Shown: one piece after another, positions 1 through 6,057 of the stretch | Numbering within the stretch: the stretch's first letter is position 1 | Layout of the letters: every line of letters starts with the position of its first letter | Assembly: GCA_900762125.1 (NCBI GenBank) | Contig: CAAFFL010000143.1 | Span: 1-6,074, forward strand | Direction: 5' to 3' | DNA from: an uncultured Prevotella sp. | GTDB lineage: Bacteria > Bacteroidota > Bacteroidia > Bacteroidales > Bacteroidaceae | DNA length: 6,074 nt | Program-made: the position numbers and the translations under genes | The notes under the pieces: model-generated | What the model saw: only the letters and a program-made list of their open reading frames with translations | Database searches by the model: none | What the model was told of the DNA's origin: nothing

Positions 1-1177
1 GATAATAGACCAAGACTTGGTACTGATTCTCCGTTTGATAGAAATTACCTTCCGAGGGGACGGGCCGCAAGGTGCCGTCCTCTTTCATTTCCAGATATTG
101 GTAGCTGTAGTAGCCCTGCTTGAGCCATACGGCGCCCTCATACTCCTGCGTGGCCTCGTTCCACGTCATGCGATACTCAGGCAGGAAGCGGTCGTTTGTC
201 CAGTTGCCATTGAGATAGATGTCGCCCGGCAGGCGCGGACTGCGGAGGCGGAAGTGGGCGAGGAGGTAGTCGCAGGTATTGTCCACCTCGATGTTATCGG
301 AGTTGCGGATGACGAAGGCGCCATTGGCATCCTCGTCGTAGATGTAGCTCGGGCGCGGCTCATCCGTGAACACCCAGGCATGATAACGTTGCCCATCCCA
401 CGTGACGGACTCCAGCCCCATGGGGGGGTGCGTGGGGTCGAGCATCTCAAACTTCCGATACTCGTTGCCACAGTCGAAAATCAGGTCACGACAATGGTCC
501 CACCGGAGGCCGTCGGCCATGACATATTGCGGCTGGACGTTGATGCGGGCGTTGTCCCACCGGCCATTCTGGAGCACCACGGTCTTAATCTGCGACTGCG
601 GGTCGGTGACCCTCAGCGGGCCATAGCCTACGGTTATCGCCACCTGCTGCTTCTGGTGGTTGATGTCCACATCGGTGTTCGTCGTCACCTCCATGCGGAC
701 GCTCATCAGCGGCTCCACGACCATGAAGCAGGCCGTGAGGACGGGTGTCGAGGCGTCGTTCTCATCGTAGACGGTCACGCGGTAGTTGCCGCTCATCTTC
801 AGTCGGCAGCGGTTGTTGGGGATCTGCAGGGCGTAGTGGGTATAGAGTTGGTTCGTGTTGATGCTCTCCACCATGTCGTCGATGGTGTTGCCTTCCGTGA
901 AGCCCTCGCAATAGTCGCTCTCGAAGAGGCCCTCCGAGGGTGTCCAGTCGGCTTCGCAATGCTCTATCCTGTAGCAATAACGATGGTACTCGTGCGTGAG
1001 GTCGTCGAATGAGATGACGATGGGCACGTCGCTGCCGAGCTCCACGATGGGCATGCGCAACCAGTCGTCGCCCGCGGTGACCTGCAGGGAGGCCACGCGG
1101 TCGCTGAGCAGCTCATGGCGCTGGGCATGGAGCTGGAGGGGCAGCAGGAGGGCGAGGAGGAACAGGAGGGCGGGCAT
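1..1177 (-). CDS. Type IX secretion system plug protein (DUF5103 family), 3' end cut by window
   Basis: The visible 392 residues begin with a hydrophobic signal sequence (MPALLFLLALLLPLQLHAQ, likely cut after Q19) and continue as a beta-rich secreted protein. Family landmarks recalled for DUF5103 are all in order: YRIEHCEADWTPSEG at 69-83, the YTHYALQIPN stretch at 112-121, SGNYRVTVYDEN at 129-140, VVLQNGRWDN at 200-209, and the C-terminal KQGYYSYQYL (353-362) and EGNFYQTENQYQVLVYY (376-392). In Flavobacterium johnsoniae the homologous Plug protein sits on the periplasmic side of the SprA outer-membrane translocon and closes the pore when no substrate is bound; the same role is inferred here. 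Full-length members are only slightly longer, so roughly 20-40 C-terminal residues are probably missing. The ATG start lacks a Shine-Dalgarno and gives a signal peptide with no basic n-region. An in-frame TTG at 1198 would add MPKAKSP and supply it. The next in-frame stop upstream is at 1216-1214. The gene lies 114 bases after rlmD on the same strand. Function is well supported by sequence family; the exact start is uncertain. Confidence 0.9.
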   Translation of the reverse strand, partial: MPALLFLLALLLPLQLHAQRHELLSDRVASLQVTAGDDWLRMPIVELGSDVPIVISFDDLTHEYHRYCYRIEHCEADWTPSEGLFESDYCEGFTEGNTIDDMVESINTNQLYTHYALQIPNNRCRLKMSGNYRVTVYDENDASTPVLTACFMVVEPLMSVRMEVTTNTDVDINHQKQQVAITVGYGPLRVTDPQSQIKTVVLQNGRWDNARINVQPQYVMADGLRWDHCRDLIFDCGNEYRKFEMLDPTHPPMGLESVTWDGQRYHAWVFTDEPRPSYIYDEDANGAFVIRNSDNIEVDNTCDYLLAHFRLRSPRLPGDIYLNGNWTNDRFLPEYRMTWNEATQEYEGAVWLKQGYYSYQYLEMKEDGTLRPVPSEGNFYQTENQYQVLVYY

Positions 1178-1191
1178 GGGGCTTTTTGCTT

Positions 1192-1212
1192 TCGGCAAGT
1201 ATAACTTGCCGA
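1192..1212. repeat. Perfect 9-bp inverted repeat in the plug gene leader
   Basis: The arm TCGGCAAGT (1192-1200) is exactly complementary to ACTTGCCGA (1204-1212), with only ATA between them. It lies 14 bases before the plug ATG and spans both a possible TTG start (1198-1196) and a weak -7-like TATACTTG (1203-1196, minus strand; consensus TAnnTTTG). It could be a leader hairpin controlling translation, an operator, or the stem of a terminator. No T-run follows it on the minus strand, so a classical intrinsic terminator for rlmD is not supported; the plus-strand flank is only moderately AT-rich. Confidence 0.6.
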
Positions 1213-1232
1213 TTTATATAAACGGTACGTGG

Positions 1233-1315
1233 ACTGACGGCGGGTAAGGAGCACCACCACTGACGGCGGGTAAGGAGCACCACGTTCTTCACTAACGGCG
1301 GGTGAGGAGCACCAC
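1233..1315. repeat. Three imperfect tandem copies of the rlmD 3' end
   Basis: A ~25-base unit beginning ACTGACGGCGGG and ending GAGCACCAC occurs at 1233-1257, 1259-1283 and (as ACTAACGGCGGG) at 1291-1315. The rightmost copy is the real end of rlmD: read on the minus strand it encodes VVLLTRR and the TAG stop. The two outer copies have CAG in place of that stop and are untranslated spacer. Copies 2 and 3 also share their flank, giving 29 matches over a 32-base unit. Unit spacing is 26 then 32 bases, so the reading frame is not kept between copies. Slippage or short tandem duplication of the gene end is the likely origin. Confidence 0.9.
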
Positions 1316-2794
1316 GTTCTCCACGTGGGGCGTGTGGGGGAACATGTCCACGGGCTGGACGGCATCCACGCGGTAGGCAGGGTCGAGGAGGGCGAGGTCA
1401 CGGGCCTGCGTGGCGGGGTTGCAGGAGACGTAGACGATGCGCTGAGGGGAAGCCTTCAGGATGACGTCGACGACGCGTGGGTCCATGCCCGCGCGTGGCG
1501 GGTCGGTGATGATGATGTCCGGCTGACCATGCTCGCGGATGAAGACTTCGGTGAGGATGTTCTTCATGTCGCCGGCAAAGAACTCTGTGTTCTGGATGTT
1601 GTTGATCTGGCTGTTCACCTTCGCGTCCTCAATGGCCTCGGGGACATACTCGATGCCCACCACCTTGCGGGCGTAGCGGGCGACGAAGTTCGCGATGGTG
1701 CCCGTGCCGGTGTAGAGGTCGTAGATGAGGGGAGGATTTTCAGCGGTGATGGCTAACGCGGGAGAAGAGGACGAAGGCGCGGGCGTCGGCACCTGGTCGT
1801 AGCTGCCCTCGGTGCCGAAGAAGGCGAAGGTGCGGGCCACACAGTAGAGGTGGTAGGCCTGCTCCGTGTTCGTCTGATAGAAGCTCTTCGGGCCGACCTT
1901 GAAGCGGAGGTCCTCCATCGTCTCGTAGATGAAGTCCGTGCCATGGAACGTGGTGAGCTCGAGGTCGCCGATGGTGTCGTTGCCCTTCTGGTTGTCCACA
2001 TAGATCAACGAACTGATCTGCGGGAACTTGTCGTGGAGATGTTGGAGCAACAGTTGAGCCTTCTCCGGGTCGTGCGGCTCATCGTAATGGAACTGGATGA
2101 GGAGCATCCACTCGCCGGTGTTCGACGTGCGGATCATCAGGTTGCGGAGGCATCCTTTCTGCGCCTTGACATCGTAGAACGACATGCCGATCTTCTTGGC
2201 ATAGCGCTCCGTCTCGTTGCGGATGGCGTTGTGGAGGTCGTCCATGAGGTGGCACTGGTGGATTGGGTAGATCTTGTCGAAGGCGCCGGTGATGTGGAAG
2301 CCGATGGCGGCATTGTCGTTCGTCGCAAGGTCGAGGCCGTCGTCCTGCAGTTCCTCCTTGGTGAACCACCGCTTGTTGCAACAGCCGAACTCCAGTTTGT
2401 TGCGATACTCCAGCGTCTTCACCGACCCCATGATCGTGCGGAACTCCGGCAGCTCGATCTTTCCGATGCGCGTCAGCTGTTCAAAAACCTGCTGCTGCTT
2501 CGCCTTTAGCTGCTCTTCGTAGGGCAGGTTCTGCCATTTGCACCCTCCGCAGATGCCGAAATGCTCGCAGATGGGCGTCGCGCGTACCTTACTATATTTA
2601 ATGAACCGCTCCACACGTCCCTCCTGATAGCGGTGCTTCTTCTTCACGATCTGCACGTCGCAGACGTCGCCGGGCACACAGAAGGGCACGAAGACCACCT
2701 GGTCGTCGTGGTGGAAGAGGCACTTGCCTTCAGCGGCCACGGCCTCGATGGTGACCTGTTCGTAGCGGGGTAGGGGTTTGTTCTTTCTGCTCAT
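1292..2794 (-). CDS. rlmD: 23S rRNA (uracil-5-)-methyltransferase, RlmD/TrmA family
   Basis: A 500-residue protein of the TrmA/RumA family, which uses S-adenosylmethionine to make 5-methyluridine in RNA; in E. coli RlmD the target is U1939 of 23S rRNA (EC 2.1.1.190). The N-terminal ~65 residues resemble a TRAM RNA-binding domain. The iron-sulfur motif CEHFGICGGC supplies C76, C82 and C85, and C181 (IHQCHL) fits the fourth ligand. The methyltransferase domain shows FKVGPKSFYQTN (298-309), the SAM loop YDLYTGTGTIANF (358-370), DPPRAG (431-436), the catalytic cysteine C458 in VSCNPATQARDL, and E492 in PHVENVVLL as the likely general base. A Pro/Ser-rich insert (about 331-355) separates the QTN motif from the SAM loop. 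ATG 2794 is chosen over an in-frame TTG at 2812 because that TTG lies inside the -7 box; the start has no Shine-Dalgarno, which is normal in this phylum. The gene diverges from ppdK and may be co-transcribed with the plug gene. The iron-sulfur motif makes RlmD or a close paralogue (RlmC/RlmCD type) more likely than TrmA; the exact uridine cannot be read from sequence. Confidence 0.93.
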   Translation of the reverse strand: MSRKNKPLPRYEQVTIEAVAAEGKCLFHHDDQVVFVPFCVPGDVCDVQIVKKKHRYQEGRVERFIKYSKVRATPICEHFGICGGCKWQNLPYEEQLKAKQQQVFEQLTRIGKIELPEFRTIMGSVKTLEYRNKLEFGCCNKRWFTKEELQDDGLDLATNDNAAIGFHITGAFDKIYPIHQCHLMDDLHNAIRNETERYAKKIGMSFYDVKAQKGCLRNLMIRTSNTGEWMLLIQFHYDEPHDPEKAQLLLQHLHDKFPQISSLIYVDNQKGNDTIGDLELTTFHGTDFIYETMEDLRFKVGPKSFYQTNTEQAYHLYCVARTFAFFGTEGSYDQVPTPAPSSSSPALAITAENPPLIYDLYTGTGTIANFVARYARKVVGIEYVPEAIEDAKVNSQINNIQNTEFFAGDMKNILTEVFIREHGQPDIIITDPPRAGMDPRVVDVILKASPQRIVYVSCNPATQARDLALLDPAYRVDAVQPVDMFPHTPHVENVVLLTRR

Positions 2795-2809
2795 AACGAT
2801 TGTTTTGTG

Positions 2810-2817
2810 CAAAGTTA
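2810..2817 (-). promoter_or_regulatory. Probable -7 element of the rlmD promoter
   Basis: On the minus strand this reads TAACTTTG and is followed by CAC, an exact match to the Bacteroidota -7 consensus TAnnTTTG. No good TTTG is found 19 or so bases upstream, so the -33 half is missing or degenerate. Transcription would begin only about 10 bases before the ATG at 2794, giving a very short leader. This position also rules out the upstream TTG at 2812 as start codon if the promoter is real. Confidence 0.6.
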
Positions 2818-2861
2818 GCGATTTTCGCCGATAAACCGTCGAAAAGGGTCGTTAAAGATGG

Positions 2862-2879
2862 TTTGTTGGCGCAAACAAA
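2862..2879. promoter_or_regulatory. 18-bp near-palindrome, possible operator (left)
   Basis: The stretch TTTGTTGGCGCAAACAAA is a dyad with six perfectly paired bases on each side and a GCGC core; only one pair (2868/2873) fails to match. It lies between the divergent rlmD and ppdK promoters, nearer rlmD. Such dyads are typical binding sites of dimeric regulators, but no family can be assigned and no second copy occurs elsewhere in the window. Confidence 0.4.
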
Positions 2880-2885
2880 TGACAT

Positions 2886-2903
2886 TGTCATGTCGACATG
2901 TCA
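2886..2903. promoter_or_regulatory. 18-bp near-palindrome, possible operator (right)
   Basis: TGTCATGTCGACATGTCA contains a perfect 12-bp core (CATGTCGACATG, 2889-2900) and pairs on both sides except for one position (2888/2901). A longer outer pairing also exists: AAATGACAT (2877-2885) with ATGTCATTT (2898-2906). The site ends 17 bases before the ppdK -33 box, a usual place for an activator. Its centre is 24 bases from the centre of the left dyad, close to two helical turns. The T-run after it (2904-2910) makes it look like a terminator, but no gene upstream transcribes in that direction. Confidence 0.45.
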
Positions 2904-2920
2904 TTTTTTTGCTATTATAT

Positions 2921-2951
2921 TTTGGAGTTTACCCCAAAAACAGTATCTTTG
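2921..2951 (+). promoter_or_regulatory. ppdK promoter, Bacteroidota -33/-7 type
   Basis: TTTG at 2921-2924 and TATCTTTG at 2944-2951 are separated by exactly 19 bases, an essentially ideal primary-sigma promoter for this phylum. Transcription should start near 2957, leaving a leader of about 45 bases that is strongly A-rich and has no Shine-Dalgarno. This A-rich unstructured leader is typical of well-translated Bacteroidota genes. Confidence 0.85.
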
Positions 2952-3003
2952 TGGGTAGGTAGAAAAAATACTTAAACAATATAACATTAACTTTCCAACT
3001 ATT

Positions 3004-5724
3004 ATGAGTGAAAAAAGAGTTTACCTCTTCGGCAATGGTAAGGCTGAAGGAAACGCAGACATGAGAAATCTGCTTGGTGGTAAAGGAGCCAATCTGGCTG
3101 AGATGAACCTCATTGGTGTGCCCGTGCCCCCTGGTTTTACCATTACGACCGATGTGTGTAACGAATACTTTGAGAAGGGCAAGGCCGACGTTGTGGCTCT
3201 GCTCAAGAGCGATGTGGCCAATGGCGTGAAGCACATCGAGGAGCTCATCAACCTGAAGCTTGGCGACCCCGAGCGTCCGCTACTCGTCAGTGTCCGTTCC
3301 GGTGCCCGTGCGTCGATGCCGGGTATGATGGACACCATCCTCAACCTCGGATTGAACGACGAGGTGGTGAAGGGCTTGGCAAAGATGACTGGCAACGAGC
3401 GATTTGCCTACGACAGCTACCGTCGTTTCGTACAGATGTACGGCGACGTCGTGCTCGGCATGAAGCCGGTGAACAAGGACGACATCGATCCGTTTGAGGC
3501 CATCATCCAGGAGGTGAAGAGCCGCCGTGGCATCCGCCTCGACAACGAGCTCACCACCGACGAGCTCAAGGACCTCGTCACCCTGTTCAAGTCTGCCATC
3601 AAGGAGCGCACGGGCGTGGCCTTCCCGACCGACCCCGTCGACCAGCTCTGGGGCGCCATCTGCGCCGTGTTCGACAGCTGGATGAACGACCGCGCCATCC
3701 TCTATCGCAAGATGGAGGGCATCCCACAGGAGTGGGGCACCGCCGTCACCGTCATGGCAATGGTCTATGGCAACATGGGCGACACCTCCGCAACGGGCGT
3801 CTGCTTCAGCCGCGACGCTGCCACGGGCGAGAACCGCTTCAACGGTGAGTACCTCGTCAACGCTCAGGGTGAGGACGTCGTTGCCGGTATCCGCACACCG
3901 CAGCAGATTACCAAGGACGGCTCCCTGCGCTGGGCTAAGCAGCAGGGCATCGACGAGGCGATCCGCGCTTCGAAGTATCCTTCCATGGAGGAGGCTATGC
4001 CGGAGATCTACGCACAGCTCAACGACCTGCAGGACAAGCTCGAGAAGCACTATCACGACATGCAGGACATGGAGTTCACCGTCCAGGAGGGCAAACTCTG
4101 GTTCCTCCAGACGCGTAACGGCAAGCGCACCGGTACGGCCATGGTGAAGATCGCTATGGACCTGCTGCGCGAGGGCGAGATCGACGAGAAGACCGCCCTG
4201 GAGCGTTGCGAGCCCAACAAGCTCGACGAGCTCCTGCACCCCGTCTTCGACAAGGAGGCTCTGGCTCAGGCACAGGTGCTGACGCGTGGTCTGCCCGCTT
4301 CGCCGGGTGCTGCCTGCGGTCAGGTGGTGTTCTTCGCCGACGACGCTGCCAAATGGCATGCTGATGGTCACCGCGTGGTGATGGTCCGCATCGAGACCTC
4401 GCCGGAGGACCTCGCCGGTATGTCGGCTGCTGAGGGTATCCTCACGGCTCGTGGCGGTATGACCTCTCACGCTGCTGTCGTGGCCCGTGGTATGGGTAAG
4501 TGCTGCGTCAGTGGCGCTGGCGCCATCAACGTGGACTATAAGGCTCGCACCGTAGAGATCGACGGTACCGTGATCCGCGAGGGCGACTATATCTCTCTGA
4601 ACGGTTCCACCGGTGAGGTCTATAAGGGCGAGGTGAAGACCCGTCCTGCAGAGGTGACCGGCGACTTCGCCGCACTGATGGACCTCTGCAACAAGTATAC
4701 AAAGCTCGTTGTCCGCACCAATGCCGACACGCCTCACGACGCTGAGGTGGCCCGCAACTTCGGTGCTGTGGGTATCGGCCTGTGCCGTACGGAGCACATG
4801 TTCTTCGAGAACGAGAAGATCAAGGCCATGCGCGAGATGATCCTTGCCGACACGAAGGAGGACCGCGAGAAGGCACTGGCCAAGCTCTTGCCCTATCAGA
4901 AGCAGGACTTCTATGGCATCTTGAAGTGCATGGACGGCATGCCCGTGAACATCCGCTTGCTCGATCCGCCTCTCCACGAGTTTGTGCCCCACGATTTGAA
5001 GGGTCAGCAGACGATGGCCGAGGAGATGAACGTCAGCGTGAAGAAGATTCAGGACCGCGTCCAGAGCCTCTCGGAGCACAACCCGATGCTCGGTCTGCGT
5101 GGCTGCCGTCTGGGCAACACGTTCCCCGAGATCACCGCGATGCAGACACGCGCCATCCTTGGTGCTGCCATCCAGCTGAAGAAGGAAGGCCATAACCCGA
5201 TGCCGGAGATCATGGTGCCGCTGGTGGGTATCGTCAAGGAGCTCGATGCGCAGGAGAAGGTCATCCGCGACACCGCTGCACAGCTTTTCGCCGAGGAAGG
5301 CGTAGAGGTGCCGTTCAAGGTGGGTACGATGATCGAGATCCCGCGTGCCGCCCTGACCGCTGACCTCATCGCCCAGAAGGCCGAGTATTTCAGCTTCGGT
5401 ACGAACGACCTCACGCAGATGACGTTCGGCTTCAGCCGCGACGACATCGCCAGCTTCCTGCCGTCGTATCTCGAGAGCAAGATCCTCAGCGTCGACCCGT
5501 TCCAGGTGCTCGACCAGAATGGTGTCGGCCAGCTCATCAAGATGGGCGTTGAGAAAGGTCGCCAGACACGACCGGACCTCAAGTGCGGCATCTGCGGCGA
5601 GCATGGTGGTGAGCCTTCATCCGTGAAGTTCTGCCATCGTGTAGGCCTCAACTACGTCAGCTGCTCTCCGTTCCGCGTGCCCATCGCAAAACTCGCAGCG
5701 GCGCAGGCTGCGGTAGAGAAATAA
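3004..5724 (+). CDS. ppdK: Pyruvate, phosphate dikinase
   Basis: A complete 906-residue enzyme (EC 2.7.9.1) that reversibly converts pyruvate, ATP and phosphate to phosphoenolpyruvate, AMP and pyrophosphate in the cytoplasm; the usual bacterial length is about 870-910. The N-terminal ATP-grasp part shows GGKGANLAEM (25-34, K27), SVRSGARASMPGMMDT (R98) and FLQTRNGKR (R371). The swivelling phosphohistidine domain has GGMTSHAAVVARG with H489 as phosphate carrier and T487 two residues before it; in regulated homologues this threonine is the target of the PDRP kinase. The C-terminal PEP/pyruvate barrel has R595 (CRTEHMFF), R651 (NIRLLDPP), E778 (MIEIPRAAL), N801 and D802 (FGTNDLTQ), and the catalytic C864 in CGICGEHGG. 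These match the catalytic residues known from the Clostridium symbiosum enzyme with a constant shift of 33-34. No key residue is missing. Codons in the first ~60 residues are more AT-rich than later ones. It has its own promoter and terminator, so it is probably monocistronic. In fermenting Bacteroidales it works at the PEP-pyruvate node of pyrophosphate-dependent glycolysis. Confidence 0.98.
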   Translation: MSEKRVYLFGNGKAEGNADMRNLLGGKGANLAEMNLIGVPVPPGFTITTDVCNEYFEKGKADVVALLKSDVANGVKHIEELINLKLGDPERPLLVSVRSGARASMPGMMDTILNLGLNDEVVKGLAKMTGNERFAYDSYRRFVQMYGDVVLGMKPVNKDDIDPFEAIIQEVKSRRGIRLDNELTTDELKDLVTLFKSAIKERTGVAFPTDPVDQLWGAICAVFDSWMNDRAILYRKMEGIPQEWGTAVTVMAMVYGNMGDTSATGVCFSRDAATGENRFNGEYLVNAQGEDVVAGIRTPQQITKDGSLRWAKQQGIDEAIRASKYPSMEEAMPEIYAQLNDLQDKLEKHYHDMQDMEFTVQEGKLWFLQTRNGKRTGTAMVKIAMDLLREGEIDEKTALERCEPNKLDELLHPVFDKEALAQAQVLTRGLPASPGAACGQVVFFADDAAKWHADGHRVVMVRIETSPEDLAGMSAAEGILTARGGMTSHAAVVARGMGKCCVSGAGAINVDYKARTVEIDGTVIREGDYISLNGSTGEVYKGEVKTRPAEVTGDFAALMDLCNKYTKLVVRTNADTPHDAEVARNFGAVGIGLCRTEHMFFENEKIKAMREMILADTKEDREKALAKLLPYQKQDFYGILKCMDGMPVNIRLLDPPLHEFVPHDLKGQQTMAEEMNVSVKKIQDRVQSLSEHNPMLGLRGCRLGNTFPEITAMQTRAILGAAIQLKKEGHNPMPEIMVPLVGIVKELDAQEKVIRDTAAQLFAEEGVEVPFKVGTMIEIPRAALTADLIAQKAEYFSFGTNDLTQMTFGFSRDDIASFLPSYLESKILSVDPFQVLDQNGVGQLIKMGVEKGRQTRPDLKCGICGEHGGEPSSVKFCHRVGLNYVSCSPFRVPIAKLAAAQAAVEK

Positions 5725-5751
5725 AACGAAAGTGCTGAAATTAGCATTATA

Positions 5752-5795
5752 AAAGGCAAGTATCTGGGATTCAGGTGCTTGCCTTTATTTTTTTT
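5752..5795 (+). terminator. Intrinsic terminator of ppdK
   Basis: AAAGGCAAG (5752-5760) pairs perfectly with CTTGCCTTT (5778-5786). The pairing continues inward with G-U wobbles to about 15 bp, leaving a loop of roughly five bases. Eight Ts follow at 5788-5795. It begins 27 bases after the ppdK stop. The reverse complement has only a four-T run, so it is weaker in the other direction. Confidence 0.93.
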
Positions 5796-5940
5796 GCGTT
5801 TATTCTGCACGTTCTCCAAGCAGACCAAGATGCCAAAAATGGGTCAAATGTTTCCCAATTTCACTTTATGTGTTTGCGCGCGCGATTTTGGAAGTGCCCC
5901 CCTTGTACTAAACTAAAAATGCCTCTCCCTTCAGACGGTG

Positions 5941-5948
5941 CAAAGTTA
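5941..5948 (-). promoter_or_regulatory. Isolated -7-like element facing ppdK
   Basis: On the minus strand it reads TAACTTTG followed by CACC, and it shares the 11 bases GTGCAAAGTTA (plus strand) with the rlmD -7 region at 2807-2817. No -33 TTTG is present at the expected distance. The leftward DNA contains no gene on that strand before the ppdK terminator, so if active it would make a short noncoding RNA of up to about 185 bases. Confidence 0.3.
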
Positions 5949-5982
5949 ATCAAAAATATTTAATTCTGACTCTTGTAATCGG

Positions 5983-5990
5983 TAACTTTG
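5983..5990 (+). promoter_or_regulatory. Isolated -7-like element, rightward
   Basis: TAACTTTG matches the -7 consensus exactly, but the tetramer 19 bases upstream is TTAA, not TTTG. It could be a secondary upstream promoter for the gene beyond the right edge, adding to the better promoter at 6027-6057, or a chance match in AT-rich DNA. Confidence 0.3.
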
Positions 5991-6002
5991 TACCATCAAA
6001 TT

Positions 6003-6034
6003 TTGGCAAAGTAAAACCACCCCTTATTTGCCAA
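6003..6034. repeat. 8-bp inverted repeat overlapping a promoter, possible operator
   Basis: TTGGCAAA (6003-6010) and TTTGCCAA (6027-6034) are exact reverse complements with 16 bases between them. The right arm contains the -33 TTTG of the promoter at 6027-6057, so a protein bound here would compete with RNA polymerase. No regulator gene is visible in the window to pair with it. Confidence 0.45.
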
Positions 6035-6057
6035 TAGAAAAAGCATCCATACCTTTG
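6027..6057 (+). promoter_or_regulatory. Promoter for a gene beyond the right edge
   Basis: TTTG at 6027-6030 and TACCTTTG at 6050-6057 are exactly 19 bases apart, the same geometry as the ppdK promoter. Transcription would start near 6063, followed by an A-rich leader (GAATTGAAAAAA) like the one in front of ppdK. The only nearby ATG (6059) is followed at once by TGA, so the coding start lies outside the window. Confidence 0.75.

Larger units (their letters stand above)
5796..6026. other. AT-rich intergenic stretch without a credible gene
   Basis: No reading frame here looks coding. The 62-codon frame starting at 5775 begins inside the terminator and has no family features. The stretch holds an alternating GCGCGCGCG tract (5876-5884), a C6 run (5897-5902), two isolated -7-like boxes in opposite directions (5941-5948 and 5983-5990), and the left arm of an inverted repeat (6003-6010). 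No tRNA or known RNA gene was recognised. An untranslated small RNA running leftward from the 5941 box is possible but unproven. Confidence 0.7.

Noticed and set aside
17..1012. 331-codon plus-strand frame
   Set aside because: It is antisense to the plug gene, whose protein has a signal peptide and family motifs. The plus-strand product is low-complexity Val/Leu/His/Asp-rich and resembles no family I know.
964..1401. 145-codon minus-strand frame crossing the rlmD-plug junction, including the repeats
   Set aside because: It is out of frame with both real genes over their coding parts and Ser/Pro/Thr-rich. It is open only because the tandem repeats lack a stop in that frame.
1850..2509. 219-codon plus-strand frame
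   Set aside because: It is the antisense shadow of rlmD; the minus-strand protein carries the iron-sulfur and catalytic motifs.
2795..2812. TTG start for rlmD giving six extra residues
   Set aside because: The TTG lies within the TAACTTTG promoter box, so it would not be on the transcript, and the ATG at 2794 starts the conserved protein.
2877..2910. Hairpin plus T-run as a rightward terminator
   Set aside because: No rightward gene precedes it within the window; the flanking genes diverge, so an operator is more sensible.
3280..5604. Very long open frame (774 codons) on the minus strand opposite ppdK
   Set aside because: It lies entirely antisense to an unmistakable ppdK. It has no recognisable domain and a Leu/His/Val-rich composition expected from the complement of G/C-ended codons.
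5876..5884. GCGCGCGCG tract as a Z-DNA or regulatory element
   Set aside because: It is only nine bases long with no supporting context. It is mentioned as part of the intergenic stretch but not claimed as a functional site.
5775..5963. 62-codon plus-strand frame after ppdK
   Set aside because: It starts in the 3' arm of the ppdK terminator, has no promoter of its own and no coding character.
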